The position numbers and the translations under genes are program-made. From Triticum aestivum (lineage: Eukaryota; Streptophyta; Magnoliopsida; Poales; Poaceae), in the NCBI RefSeq assembly GCF_018294505.1, contig NC_057807.1, positions 171,717,498 through 171,781,497 on the forward strand: a stretch of DNA of 64,000 nt, read 5' to 3'. Shown piece after piece: positions 34,207-47,200 of this stretch. Position 1 is the stretch's first letter, and each line of letters opens with the position of its first letter. The notes under the pieces were generated by a model. It was not told the origin of the DNA and made no database searches. It worked only from the letters and a program-made list of their open reading frames with translations.

Positions 34207-35483
34207 TGTGACACTCCAAAATTTTTTATTTGGTTTTCAGCAAAAACTTTGTGGTTTTTGAAAAGAGGCCATTTAAATTTTTTCCAGAAAACCTTCCTCT
34301 TAAAAACTTTCTTTTCTTTGGCAAGGTTTTTATTTTTATTCAAGCTATGGTGTTTGATCTTTTGAAACTTCTTCTCTGTTGGTTCCCTCTCAAATTATTT
34401 TGGGAGTTTAATCTTTTTCTTTTAAAAAGAAACTCTATGAAAACTTGGGATTTTCATATCTTGAAAACCACCCATGACTTTGTATTTTGCCCATGTGGTA
34501 AAACCCCTCCAAAACCTCCCCTCCTCCTTGTAATCAACCTAAGTTCTCTGTCCCAACTAATCCAAGCAAGTTTTGGATTTTATCCTAATTATTTTTCCCT
34601 CAAATCAATTCTGAAAATTATTTGGAGCCTGAGAGTTTTTCAAAGCAAGTACCCTTTTGCATTTGAGTTTTGACCTCAAACCAACTCTCCTGGATAGTCC
34701 TTTGTACCCACAACCCAGAACCATCTTGATCCACTTCTTCTCTTTTCAAATTTTTCAAAATTCAGTCTCTGCAAGTTTGGACCAGATTTGCCAAATTTGG
34801 TGAAATTCATACCTACACTTCTCCAAAAATTTCACCAAAAATCAGGCAGCCTACTGGAGCAATGAGAAGCCACTCCACCAAAAATCAGCTCAAGGAAAAA
34901 TCCCCAGAGGCCAAAAACATTCTGTCGAACACCTGAGCTGCACTGTTCCTTTGCAAATTCAGAAAATTCAGATTTCAGTGTCGTTTTCTTCGTCAGAGGT
35001 TCAGACACATGCTCACAGTGCACTTGGCACGTTCCTCGCCGCCTCTTCCTACTGTCTGGAGCACCACACGTGCACTTGGCCTCTTCCTGGCGTTGGTGGC
35101 ACGCTGGCCCGCCCTCGCCGGCGTCTTCTGCGGCGTCGGGACCTCCCGTGGCGGCCGACAGGGGACGGAACGGCGGCTCAACGCCGTTCGGCGCCGCCCA
35201 ACGCCCCTCTGCTCTCCGCGTGGCCTCATGCATGCCAGCACACGCCCGTGGCACCGTCGCCGTGGCCCGGCAAGCACGGAGCGTGCTCACTGCCGCCGAC
35301 GGGCCCGCGCCATCCCGTTCTGTCGAACTCGCCCCTAGTACCAAATCCCAGCCCGATTAGCACCTAAATGGAACCGGTGGACCTCAACGGCATTGCCCAA
35401 GCCCCTAATCCCACTGCCCAACCACAGCGCCGCCGTAATCACTCGCCGGACTTATCCCGTTCGTGGCAACCGCCTCGGGCCGG

Positions 35484-35493
35484 CTATATATAG
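35484..35493 (+). promoter_or_regulatory. TATA box of H 5' LTR
   Basis: ctatatatag in a GC-rich setting, about 1280 bp into the LTR. The identical box is at 45526-45535 in the 3' LTR. Transcription should start near 35515. Confidence 0.7.
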
Positions 35494-36293
35494 CGCCCCT
35501 AAGCTCCCTCTCGCCCCAGCACACCTCCACCACATCACTGGACCCCGACCAGCAACTAGAAGAGCCTCGAGGGGCCCTTCTTACTCGACTCCGGCCGCCT
35601 CGCTCCGCCTCGGCCACCAGCTCGATTCGCTCCGGTGAGGCCGTCTCCGGCACCAAAACCCCGTCCGTTACCCCCTCTAGCTACCAAAAGCCTAACCCCC
35701 TCCTCAATTTGATCTTCACAGCTCTCTCTGACGAAGTCCGCAACCACCCGAGCCGCCGTCCACCGGAGCTAGGCTCGCCGTCGATGTGGTACTCGCCGGC
35801 GACCACCACCACCACCAACCGACGTGGAATGGCGCCCTGATCATGGAGGTACCCTCCGATCTTCCTGCCTCGCCGTGGATCGCCGCCGGCGACCACCGCG
35901 GCTCACGGGCACCGGCGAAATCTGCCGCCCCGTTCGTATATTCAAACCTGACGGGCGGGACCCGCCTGTCAGCCTCTCTGTCCTATCTAAGCGAAGCATT
36001 TTCTGAAAACGTCTTCTGCCAAATACGTTTTCCCGCTGGGCCGGCGCATTCTTATTCGAGTCGTTTTCTGTTTTTGTAAGCTAGCCCTAGAAATTTTCTG
36101 TTTCATTACAGATGAGTCCCTGGGCAAAAACCTTTATAACTTTTAAACAGAAAGGTATTTTTGATTGATTCTTTTTCTGTTCTCTTTAAAATTTTGTCTA
36201 GTTTTTTATCAGATTTATTTGAAAAATATTTGGAATACTTTTTGTGCACCCCTTGGTATTTACGATAGGGCATATATTTTCTTTATACCGTAG

Positions 36294-38093
36294 ATACCGA
36301 AGGAGGTGACGGAGCCGCGAACTTCACCGAGCTAGGCTCCGACTACTCTGAACCAGGCAAGCATGTTTGAACTTTTGATATGATGAGTGTCTTGGCATGT
36401 TTTGCATTTAGTTAGTTTCATGGCATGTTGAGGAGCATATCGATGAACGTTATTTTATGCAATATTGAGGTAAGTGAGTTCGATGATCCATAAGGTGATG
36501 GATGTGAGTATGAATGGCCATGTGTTGGCATGAGGATGGGTAAGATGGCAGTGTCGTAGCATGCCAGTCTTATGACAGACTATGTGACTTCAGTGTCAAA
36601 CCGTCTCGGTCCAGTTCCTCTCATTTCCTTCCCTGTACTACCACATGTTTTCCGCAAGGAATATGGTTTAGTAAGTTGCAAACCGTTTCCTGGTACACAC
36701 CAAAAGGAGAGGCCGTGATGATGGTTCCATGGCCCTGGATTAAAGCCAGTCATCCGGTCAGGGGGCATGGGTGTTTCCGGTTGGGACCGAGAGGGGGGCA
36801 CCCCTTAGAGAGCGCGTATATAAATTTGATCCCATGCTATTCGAGATTGTGATCTCCCCATCTCAAAAGTTTTTCTTGGACGATGTCTAGGGTGATTCCT
36901 AGCATCGAGAGGTAGGATGGGTGTGTACTGGTTAGCTGTGTTTTCTTCCGAAATACCATAAACGGAACTAGTCCTTCGTGAGTACGGAAATCCGTTGGCT
37001 GTGGGAAAAATTTTGTACAAACTCTGCAGAGTCATATATTCCTCCAAATCATCTATTCCATGTCCTAGATCGATATTATCTTATCCTGATCTAATGTCAG
37101 TTTTGATGACAGAGACTCCGGTGAATCGCATGAGTGCTAAGTCCGGTTAAATGATTATTCCTGTGGATGGACTAACCCATTTATTCTCATGAATTGAACA
37201 TTTATTATGAGCACTATTTCCTTGTGAATAAAAGCCCTTTCTGCGATGTCGCTCAGACGTCCGACTGTGGCATTGTTCTATTTTACTTTCTTTTAAAGCC
37301 CTTTCTGTGATGTCGCCCCGACGTCCGACTGTGGCATTTCTTTTAAAGCCCTTTCTGTGATGTCGCCCTGACATCCGACTGTGGCATTTCTTTTAAAGCC
37401 CTTTCTGTGATGTCGCCCCGACGTCCGACTGTGGCATTTCTTTTAAAGCACTTTATGTGGTGTCGCTAAGACACCCGACTGTGGTATTTCTTTTAAAGCC
37501 CTTTCTGTGATGTCGCCCCGACGTCCGACTATGGCATTTCTTTTAAAAGCCCTTTATGTGGTGTCGCTAAGACACCCGACTGTGGTATTTCTTTTAAAGC
37601 CCTTTCTGTGATGTCGCCCCAACGTCCGACTGTGGCATTTCTTTTAAAAGCCCTTTATGTGGTGTCGCTAAGACGCCCGACTGTGGTATTTCTTTTAAAG
37701 CCCTTTCTGTGATGTCGCCCCGACGTCCGACTGTGGCATTTCCTTTAAAGCCCTTTATGTGGTGTCGCTAAGACGCCCGACTGTGGCATCATTCCCTTAT
37801 ATTTATTTATTCACCTTTCGAGGCGTCGCTTCAGACACCCGATCGGTATTTATTTATGTTTGTTGGGATTTCAGGCGGACTACCGCCGTTTCCCTTTTAC
37901 TTACCTTGTTATGCTAATTTTTGAATGTACATTGGTGAATTATTCATGACGCATTCATGCATGCATTTGTTATATCTTACGTCCGAACTGTCTTGCGAGT
38001 ACTTTCAAAGTACTCACTGGCTTGTTGATTTGGCCAGATGCTGACGAAGGCGATCTCATGGATGAAGAGTTTGATAGCGAGTCCGACGCCTAG
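36294..38093 (+). other. Candidate split acidic reading frame inside H 5' LTR
   Basis: Segment X (36294-36356) follows ttataccgtag and ends CCAG|GCAAGC, a GC-type donor. Segment Y (38038-38093) follows ttgatttggccag. Joining across the 1681-bp intron rebuilds a GAT codon and gives an open frame of about 39 codons. It is acidic: DTEGGDGAANFTELGSDYSE is followed by a tail ending DEEFDSESDA and TAG. A possible upstream exon ends at 35848 (GGAG|GTACCC) in a compatible phase, but no start codon is found. The 3' LTR keeps the same frame with only two synonymous changes in Y. Function unknown. Confidence 0.5.
37231..37790 (+). repeat. 50-bp tandem array in H 5' LTR (11 units)
   Basis: Units start (aaagc) at about 37231, 37295, 37345, 37395, 37445, 37495, 37546, 37596, 37647, 37697 and 37747. 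Two unit types exist: A (ctttctgtgatgtcgcc) and B (ctttatgtggtgtcgct), in order A A A A B A B A B A B. So the 3' part is an A-B dimer array. The 3' LTR has only one A-B pair (47275-47374). Confidence 0.92.
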
Positions 38094-38490
38094 AGGAATC
38101 CCAGTCAGTCTCGTGCGACCCTGGATTTGGTCACTGTATTATATCCGCTTCCGCAACCCGAATAAAATTTATCGAGCCTCACCTCGACGCTCGATGAGAT
38201 GCCAGTTTGAGAGTCGTGTTATCACACTCCCCACTGTGTTATTCCACCATCACTTTATCCTCGAGTTAGTAGTATGCCACCACACCATTGTGTTATATCC
38301 GCCATTATGTATAATTATTGGCGCGCTTGTAATAATTTGTTGAGCAGCCCTAGCTCAACCCTGTAATATATCCTATGCTACTGGCTTATTGTATCAAGAA
38401 TTTGTCTACCAGTGAGGAGGATTTCTCTCATACTGGACTCAAAAGATTTGTTTCTCATTAAATATTTTTATTGGAAAACCGGTCGTGACA

Positions 38491-38655
38491 AGCTTGGTAC
38501 CAGAGCCAGGCTGACTGTAGGAAGCCACTAGGTGCGATTGCTAATTGGTTATTAGCATGATATAGCTAATTTATATTTTTGCAATTGTAGTCATTTTCTG
38601 TCAGTCAGCATAAATTTATGATCTGACCATGCAGAATTTTTGCCTACTTTTGTAG
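38491..38655 (+). other. Element H primer-binding site and leader
   Basis: At 38494-38508 ttggtaccagagccagg matches the usual initiator tRNA-Met primer site (TGGTATCAGAGC) with one change. The leader ends in a pyrimidine-rich tract and TTTTGTAG directly before the ATG at 38656. This looks like a 3' splice site, so the first ORF may be expressed from a spliced RNA. Confidence 0.7.
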
Positions 38656-39456
38656 ATGGCCGACAACAGCTGCGAGTCTCAGACCTTCGCCAACGTGCCC
38701 GATGGGTTCGTCAAGCTTCTTTCCTTCATCGTTCAGGTCGCGATGGGGCCATCTGTGCGCCCAGTCTTCACACTCTGCCAGCACCGAGTCAACGACAGTC
38801 TGACCATGCACCAGGCCGCGGTGCAGTTCAAGGGAGGGCGTGGTGAGTTACGCCGCTTCCGGTTCATGGGAAGAGCCATGCCTACGGAGAGGCATGCTAT
38901 GCAGATGGCAGCCCGTGAGGCGATAGCTCGCCTCAGGGATGTCCTTCCCGCGATGAAGACTCGTCGCTACCGCTATCTTCCATGCCATGTGCCTTACACC
39001 TGTCACTACGCATTCTCCTGCCCCAGAGGAGAACGAGACGAGGCTTTTGAGATGCTCATTGAGTATCTCCGGGCCCTGGAGGCAGCCTTCGACAATCTGG
39101 TGGACGACTTTGTAGCTGCCCGCATGGACTCAGTCCATGGCTGTGCCGCCAACAGGAGGGAGCTCCTGCCCGCCGCACTGCCACTGACTTTTGTCTTATC
39201 ATCAGCATCTTATGCACCTACTCGTCGCCTGCCTACCACCGAAGAGTTCAACCAGGCCATTGCGCCCACTCCAGCGCACACTGCACCACCCGTTGTGCCT
39301 ACTCCTATTCGTGTTGCTCCGCCCCTGGCACCCGCTCCATCTACCCGACGCAGCCCTTCACGTCTGGAGCCTATTAGTGAGGAGGAGGTCGAGTCCCCAG
39401 CCTCACTGCGCCTCACCCTTGGCAGTGCCAAGGAGATCGTCAACATTTCCGGCTAA
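38656..39456 (+). CDS. Element H extra ORF upstream of gag (unknown function)
   Basis: An intact 266-codon ORF between primer site and gag. Residues 10-150 look like a folded domain. The stretch MHQAAVQFKGGRGELRRFRF and then a helix ERHAMQMAAREAIARLRDVL resemble in pattern the strand-then-helix end of double-stranded-RNA-binding domains (small residues in AA..AI..L). This is a weak similarity by eye only. Residues 190-250 are Pro/Ala-rich and probably disordered. It is not gag: no zinc knuckle and no capsid motif, and a complete gag follows in another ORF 336 bp later. Intactness in a recent insertion suggests it was under selection in the active family. Confidence 0.7.
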   Translation: MADNSCESQTFANVPDGFVKLLSFIVQVAMGPSVRPVFTLCQHRVNDSLTMHQAAVQFKGGRGELRRFRFMGRAMPTERHAMQMAAREAIARLRDVLPAMKTRRYRYLPCHVPYTCHYAFSCPRGERDEAFEMLIEYLRALEAAFDNLVDDFVAARMDSVHGCAANRRELLPAALPLTFVLSSASYAPTRRLPTTEEFNQAIAPTPAHTAPPVVPTPIRVAPPLAPAPSTRRSPSRLEPISEEEVESPASLRLTLGSAKEIVNISG

Positions 39457-39792
39457 GCGCGCTTGCCCGTCATTCGATGTACCGCTTTGTAAGATATGTA
39501 CATAGGTTGTGAGAAGTAGTCTGTTTGCGCATCATGTAGGAACTGGAGAAGTGCACTAGCCTAAATAACATGTCGGGATTATGCACGCATATCCTGAGTG
39601 ATGTATTGTATAATTATCACCCGCGTGTAAGATATGTAATGAGCAGTCCTTCTCCATGCGCAATTCGATTTGTTTTCTTAAGTGATCTTGGTCATTTAAA
39701 TTATTTGCCATCCTTGTGAAATTTTGGATTTGTTTTTGCGACCCTCTTCGCTTTTCTTATGAGTTTTACAAAATATATCCCCAGAGTGAAAA
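39457..39792 (+). other. Element H spacer between extra ORF and gag
   Basis: 336 bp with no ORF. The end, tatatccccag followed by agtgaaaaATG, has the form of a 3' splice site just before the gag start codon. That would offer a way to translate gag-pol from a separate RNA that skips the first ORF. Confidence 0.45.
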
Positions 39793-42700
39793 ATGTCTCG
39801 TCCTTGGACTCGCTCCATGCCTACTCTGCCAGAAGAAGATTATGACACTCAACCAGGCAACAATTTCACACAAGGGCAGTCAAGTCAACAGAACAGTGAA
39901 ACGACACTTTCCCAAATGTGCCGCCTTTATGAACAGAGTCAGCAACAACATCGTGAAATGATGAACCAAGTAATCAACATGGGAAATCACCATGGACAGT
40001 ATCAGCAGCATTCCAAGTTATCTAAGCTACAGAAGACACGTCCTCAAACATTTTCTCACACTGACAAACCTCTTGAAGCCGAGGACTGGCTTCGAGGTAT
40101 GGAGAGAAAATTAATTATTGCAAAATGTTTAGACCCCGAAAAGGTATTGTATGCTCCGCACTATCTCACAGGAGCAGCCGCATCGTGGTGGGAGAATTTT
40201 CTGCACATGCATCCCAACGAAAATGACATATCCTGGGATGATTTCAAGGAAGGTTTCCGTGGTGCACACATTCCTAAGAGTATTATGGAAATCAAGAAGA
40301 GAGAGTTCGATGACCTCAAACAAAGGAACATGACAGTGTCAGATTACAACAGTCAATTTACTCTATTGTCCCGCTACGCCAATGAAGAGCGTATGACTGA
40401 AATCAAGAAGATGGAGAAATTCCTCGACGGTCTGGCGCCCGCGCTTAAATGCCAACTGGTCGTGCACACTTTTCCTGATTTTAAAACACTGGCGGACAAA
40501 GCCATTACTCTGGAAAATGAGAGACGCAGTCTGGAAGATATCCGCAAGCGAAAAAGGGACCAGACTAACCATGCTCGCAATCACCGAAGCAGGACAGATT
40601 TTCAAAAGGGTGGGACACACAAATCCTCATCCAATGTCTCACGCCCAATCAAGAATTTTCATGCAAGGGACAAGGAATTCACCTATCGCCCCGGCGTTAC
40701 TTGTTACGCTTGTGGAGAAGAAGGGCACTATGCCAAACAGTGCCCCAAGCCAAGGAACTCAACCCCAAAGCCGAACAACGGCGGCAACAATTCCGCGCCC
40801 AAGCGAAACAATTTCAATCCCAACAATAACCACAGGAAGGGTCATCTGAACCACGTAACCAAAGAGGAGGCACAAAATGCTCCGGATATCGTACTCGGTA
40901 CGTTTCCTGTCAACACAATACCTGCAATGGTTTTGTTTGATTCTGGAGCTTCTCACTCTTTCATTTCGAAAAGTTTTGCTTTGCAAAATAATTTTTCGAT
41001 GCTTCCTTTGGAGAAATCCATGATCATCAAGTCCCCTGGGATTCAGCAAGTTACTCAGAATTACTGTCAGAATGTGGTCATTGAGTTCGAAGGATTGGAG
41101 TTTCACGCAAATCTTATTGTGTTGGAAAATAAAGGACTGGATGTCATCCTAGGGATGGATTGGCTAACCACCAACAAGGGGTTTATCGACTGTTTCAACA
41201 GGACCGTAATTCTCACACACCACCAAGGGAAGACAATAAGAGTATCAGCCAAGGAAGGAAAAATACCCCGGCAACCGAGATTAAATAAGGTGGACGTTTC
41301 TGAGCTAAACAAGGTTCCAGTAGTGTGTGAATTTCCAGATGTATTCCCTGAAGAACTACCAGGCATGCCACCAGACCGAGAAATAGAATTCCGCATTGAG
41401 CTAGCACCAGGAACCACCCCCATATACAAGAAACCATACAGAATGGCACCATCCGAGTTGATCGAGTTGAAGAAACAAATAAAGGAATTACTGGACAAGG
41501 GATACATTCGAGCCAGCTCCTCACCTTGGGGATCACCAATTTTATTTGCCAAAAAGAAGGATGGAACGCTGAGATTGTGTATTGACTATCGAGCACTTAA
41601 CATGGTCACAGTCAAAAACAAATACCCGATGCCAAGGATAAACGATTTGTTTGATCAACTCGCTCAGGCCAAGGTATTCTCAAAAATTGACTTAAGGTCA
41701 GGATACCATCAATTGAAGGTACGAACGGAAGATATCCCCAAAACAGCCTTCACCTCCAGATATGGACTGTACGAGTTCACAGTGATGCCATTTGGATTAA
41801 CTAACGCCCCAGCATATTTTGTTCACCTCATGAACAAAGTATTTATGAAGTTTATGGACAAGTTTGTCGTGGTATTCATCGACGATATTCTGGTATACTC
41901 CAAGACACCAGAAGAGCACGCAGAACATCTCAGGATTGTGCTAGGAGAGCTCAGAAAACACCAATTGTATGCCAAGTTCAGCAAGTGCGAATTTTGGCTA
42001 AGACAAGTAGGCTTTCTAGGCCACGTACTGACCCAAGACGGTATCGCAGTGGACCCAGAGAAAGTCAAGGCCGTACTTGGCTGGAAGTCACCAGCCAGCG
42101 TAACGGACATACGGAGTTTCTTGGGAATGGCAGGATATTACCGCAGATTTATTGAAGGATTCTCCACCATAGCCAAGCCTATGACACAGTTGCTCAAGAA
42201 AGATAAGAAGTTTGAATGGACAGAAGCCTGCGAGAAAAGTTTCCAAGAGCTAAAGCGGAAGTTAACGACAGCACCGGTATTAATTGTACCCGACATACAC
42301 AAGAATTTTGAAGTATATTGTGACGCGTCCAGAAAGGGTCTCGGATGCGTGTTGATGCAGGAAGGCAAGGTTGTCGCCTACGCTTCAAGGCAACTTCGCA
42401 AGCATGAGGAAAATTATCCCACTCATGACTTAGAAATGGCAGCAGTTATTCATGCACTCAAGGAATGGAGGCATTTCTTACTTGGGAATCGATGTGAAAT
42501 ATATACGGATCACAAAAGTCTCAAATATATTTTCACGCAGCCAGAACTAAATTTACGGCAACGACGCTGGTTGGAATTGGTAAAGGATTATGATGTTGGT
42601 ATCCATTACCATCCAGGAAAAGCAAATGTAGTGGCCGATGCTCTTAGTCGGAACCCCAGCTCCGACGAAAACAATCTGCACAGCTTGAGGCCCGAATTCC

Positions 42701-44234
42701 AACAAGAATTTGCCAAGCTCAACTTGATAATGGTAGCAGAAGGCACCATATCAAACTTGGAAATACAACCCGACCTTGTGGAGAAAATTAAAGAAGCTCA
42801 GCCCGGTCACACCAGCATCGAAGGCATCAAAAGAAAGTTGAGTATGGGCAAGGCCTCGGAATTCGTCATAGACAATGAAGGAATATTATGGTACGGAGAA
42901 AGGCTCTGCGTGCCAAACATAGAAGACCTTAAACAGCAAATTTTAGCTGAAGCACACACCACTCCATATTCAATCCACCCTGGAGGAACCAAAATGTATA
43001 AGGATATTCAGGAAAGATTTTGGTGGCACGGTATGAAGAGGGACATAGCCACCTTCATTGCATGTTGCGACTCATGTCAACGCATAAAAGCTGAGCATCA
43101 GAGACCAGCCGGACTACTGCAACCAAACAAAATACCTGAGTGGAAATGGGATGAAATAGGGATGGATTTTATTGTCGGACTACCTCGGTCACGACACGGG
43201 AATGATGCCATATGGGTCATCACTGATAGATTAACCAAGTGGCACACTTTCATTCCAATAAGACGACCCACAACACTCAGAAGCTTGCCAGGATTTATCT
43301 CTCCCGTATAGTTTGTCTGCATGGAGTCCCGAAGACTATAATATCCGACAGAGGCACTCAGTTCGTCTCAAGATTTTGGGAACATTTACAACAGGCTCTG
43401 GGAACCCAACTAGCCTTCAGTACCGCATACCACCCACAAACTGATGGACAAACAGAACGCGTAAACCAGGTTTTAGAAGACATGCTGAGAGCATGTGTCC
43501 TCACATATGGAACCAGTTGGGAAGAAAGCCTGCCATACGCCGAGTTCGCGTACAACAATAGCTACCAGGCCAGCCTACAAATGGCACCATTTGAGGCTTT
43601 ATACGGACGAAGATGTCGTACCCCGTTAAATTGGTCAGAGACCGGAGACAGCCACATCTTCGGACCAGACATGCTCAGAGAAGCCGAGGAAAAGGTCAAG
43701 CTAATCAGAGACCGACTTAAGACCGCTCAAAGTCGACAGAAGAGTTATTATGATCAGAAACATCGTAGGGTCAGCTTCGAACCCGGTGAGTTCGTATACT
43801 TGAGAGTATCCCCTATGAGAGGACTGCAACGGTTTAAGATTAAAGGAAAGTTAGCACCAAGATTCATTGGACCATTCTGCATAGTGGCACGAAGAGGCAC
43901 TGTAGCCTACCAGCTAGACTTACCCGAGGAATTATCCGATGTCCACGACGTGTTCCATGTCTCGCAATCGAGGAAGTGCGTAAGCAACCCAGAGAAACAA
44001 GTATTCCATGAAAACATTGACGTGCAGCCAGACCTCACATATCGGGAACTTCCCGTAAGAATATTAGAGGAGTCTGAAAGGAGGACCCGACAGAAGACCA
44101 TCAAGTTTTTCAGAGTTCAGTGGAGCAACCACACCGAAAGCGAAGCAACTTGGGAAAGAGAGGATTTTCTTCGGACAGAGCATCCACACTTATTTAAGGA
44201 TCAGCTGAAATCTCGGGGACGAGATTTTTCCTAA
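39793..44234 (+). pseudogene. gag-pol: Element H gag-pol with chromodomain (one frameshift)
   Basis: Gag starts at ATG 39793. The capsid-type domain is at residues 90-260 ([18 protein letters not shown]). The CCHC knuckle [14 protein letters not shown] starts at residue 304. Protease DSGASHSF has its Asp at residue 383. Reverse transcriptase carries FIDD with its first Asp at residue 697; RNase H carries CDAS with Asp 844. The integrase zinc motif is at about 42950-43090, then catalytic D near 43160. A single-base indel near 43272 shifts the frame, with the early stop at 43311. The second frame continues with ISDRGTQF (near 43347) and GQTERVNQ. It ends in a chromodomain (about 44040-44190), predicted to bind modified histones and steer integration into heterochromatin. 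One frameshift is the only lesion I see. Confidence 0.93.
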
Positions 44235-44246
44235 GGGGGTAGGTGT
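44229..44246 (+). other. Element H polypurine tract
   Basis: tcctaagggggtaggtgt ends immediately before the 3' LTR and overlaps the end of the chromodomain frame. It is the expected plus-strand primer. Confidence 0.7.
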
Positions 44247-47200
44247 TGTGACACTCCAAAATTTTTTATTTGGTTTTCAACAAAAACTTTGTGGTTTTTG
44301 AAAAGAGGCCATTTAAACTTTTTCCAGAAAACCTTCCTCTTAAAAACTTTCTTTTCTTTGGCAAGGTTTTTATTTTTATTCAAGCTGTGGTGTTTGATCT
44401 TTTGAAACTTCTTCTCTGTTGGTTCCCTCTCAAATTTATTTTGGGAGTTTAATCTTTTTCTTTTAAAAAGAAACTCTATGAAAACTTGGGATTTTCATAT
44501 CTTGAAAACCACCCATGACTTTGTATTTTGCCCATGTGGTAAAACCCCTCCAAAACCTCCCCTCCTCCTTGTAATCAACCTAAGTTCTCTGTCCCAACTA
44601 ATCCAAGCAAGTTTTGGATTTTATCCTAATTTTCTTTTCACTCAAATCATTTCTGAAAATTATTTGGAGCCTGAGAGTTTTTCAAAGCAAGTACCCTTTT
44701 GCATTTGAGTTTTGACCTCAAACCAACTCTCCTGGATAGTCCTTTGTACCCACAACCCAGAACCATCTTGATCCACTCCTTCTCTTTTCAAATTTTTCAA
44801 AATTCAGTCTCTGCAAGTTTGGACCATATTTGCCAAATTTGGTGAAATTCATACCTACACTTCTCCAAAAATTTCACCAAAAATCAGGCAGCCTACTGGA
44901 GCAATGAGAAGCCACTCCACCAAAAATCAGCTCAAGGAAAAATCCCCAGAGGCCAAAAACATTCTGTCGAACACCTGAGCTGCACTGTTCCTTTGCAAAT
45001 TCAGAAAATTCAGATTTCAGTGTCGTTTTCTTCGTCAGAGGTTCAGACACATGCTCATAGTGCACTTGGCACGTTCCTCGCCGCCTCTTCCTACTGTCTG
45101 GAGCACCACACGCGCACTTGGCCTCTTCCTGGCGTCGGTGGCACGCTGGCCCGCCCTCGCCGGCGTCTTCTGCGGCGTCGGGACCTCCCGTGGCGGCCGA
45201 CAGGGGACGGAACGGCGGCTCAACGCCGTTCGGCGCCGCCCAACGCCCCTCTGCTCTCCGCGTGGCCTCATGCATGCCAGCGCACGCCCGTGGCACCGTC
45301 GCCGTGGCCCGGCAAGCACGGAACATGCTCACTGCCGCCGACGGGCCCGCGCCGTCCCGTTCTGTCGAACTCGCCCCTAGTACCAAATCCCAGCCCGATT
45401 AGCACCTAAATGGAACCGGTGGACCTCAACGGCGTTGCCCAAGCCCCTAATCCCACTGCCCAACCACAGCGCCGCCGTAATCACTCGCCGGACTTATCCC
45501 GTTCGCGGCAACCGCCTCGGGCCGGCTATATATAGCGCCCCTAAGCTCCCTCTCGCCCCCGCACACCTCCACCACCTCACTGGACCCCGACCAGCAACTA
45601 GAAGAGCCTCGAGGGGCCCTTCTTCCTCGACTCCGGCCGCCTCGCTCCGCCTCGGCCACCAGCTCGATTCGCTCCGGTGAGGCCGTCTCCGGCGCCCAAA
45701 CCCCGTCCGTTACCCCCTCTAGCTACCAGAAGCCTAACCCCCTCCTCAATTTGATCTTCACAGCTCTCTCCGACGAAGTCCGCAACCACCCGAGCCGCCG
45801 TCCGCCGGAGCCAGGCTCGCCGTCGACGTGGTACTCGCCGGCGACCACCACCACCACCAACCGACGCGGAATGGCGCCCTGAACACGGAGGTACCCTCCG
45901 ATCTTCCTGCCTCGCCGTGGATCGCCGCCGGCAACCACCGCGGCTCACGGGCACCGGCGAAATCTGCCGCCCCGTTCGTATATTCAAACCTGACGGGCAG
46001 GACCCGCCTGTCAGCCTCTCTGTCCTGTCTAAGCGAAGCGTTTTCTGAAAACGTCTTCTGCCAAATACGTTTTCCCGCTGGGCCGGCGCATTCTTATTCG
46101 AGTCGTTTTCTGTTTTTGTAAGCTAGCCCCTGGAAATTTTCTGTTTCATTACAGATGAGTCCCTGGGAAAAAACCTTTATAACTTTTAAACAGAAAGGTA
46201 TTTTTGATTGATTCTTTTTCTGTTCCCTTTAAAATTTTGTCTAGTTTTTTATCAGATTTATTTGAAAAATATTTGGAATACTTTTTGTGCACCCCTTGGT
46301 ATTTATGATAGCGCATATATTTTCTTTATACCGTAGATACCGAAGGAGGTGACGGAGCCGCGAACTTCACCGAGCTAGGCTCCGACTACTCTGAACCAGG
46401 CAAGCATGTTTGAGCTTTTGATATGATGAGTGTCTTGGCATGTTTTGCATTTAGTTAGTTTCATGGCATGTTGAGGAGCATATCGATGAACGTTATTTTA
46501 TGCAATATTGAGGTAAGTGAGTTCGATGATCCATAAGTGGATGGATGTGAGTATGAATGGCCATGTGTTGGCATGAGGATGGGTAAGATGGCAGTGTCGT
46601 AGCATGCCAGTCTTATGCCAGACTATGTGACTTCAGTGTCAAACCGTATCGGTCCAGTTCCTCTCATTTCCTTCCCTGTACTACCACATGTTTTCCGCAA
46701 GGAATATGGTTTAGTAAGTTGCAAACCGCTTTCCTGGTACACACCAAAAGGAGAGGCCGTGATGATGGTTCCATGGCCCTGGATTAAAGCCAGTCATCCG
46801 GTCAGGGGGCATGGGTGTTTCCGGTTGGGACCGAGAGGGGGGCACCCCTTAGAGCGCGCGTATATAAATTTGATCCCATGCTATTCGAGATTGTGATCTC
46901 CCCGTCTCAAAAGTTTTTCTTGGACGATGTCTAGGGTGATTCCTAGCATCGAGAGGTAGGATGGGTGTGTACTGGTTAGCTGTGTTTTCTTCCGAAATAC
47001 CGTAAACGGAACTAGTCCTTCGTGACTACGGAAATCCGTTGGCTGTGGGAAAAATTTTGTACAAACTCTGCAGAGTCATATATTCCTCCAAATCATCTAT
47101 TCCATGTCCTAGATCGATATTATCTTATCCTGATCTAATGTCAGTTTTGATGACAGAGACTCCGGTGAATCGCATGAGTGCTAAGTCCAGTTAAATGATT

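Larger units (their letters stand above)
34207..38490 (+). repeat. Element H 5' LTR
   Basis: 4284 bp. The 461-bp excess over the 3' LTR is accounted for by the tandem array at 37231-37790. The TATA box is at 35484-35493. A GC-rich transcribed region follows, then the split reading frame described separately. Confidence 0.93.

Noticed and set aside
34832..36079. ORFs of 94-170 codons on both strands in the H LTR (repeated at 44874-46121)
   Set aside because: GC-rich LTR sequence open in many frames. Only the segments at 36294-36356 and 38038-38093 have splice and frame evidence, so the rest were left out.
37222..37800. Possible CRISPR-like array at the 50-bp repeats in H
   Set aside because: Units are directly adjacent with no unique spacers, in a plant retrotransposon LTR. 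This is an ordinary tandem repeat.
38038..38343. 101-codon plus-strand ORF starting ATGCTGACGAAGG in the H 5' LTR, also at 47617
   Set aside because: It overlaps segment Y in a different frame. The frame that joins segment X is better supported, and the ORF has no recognisable domain.
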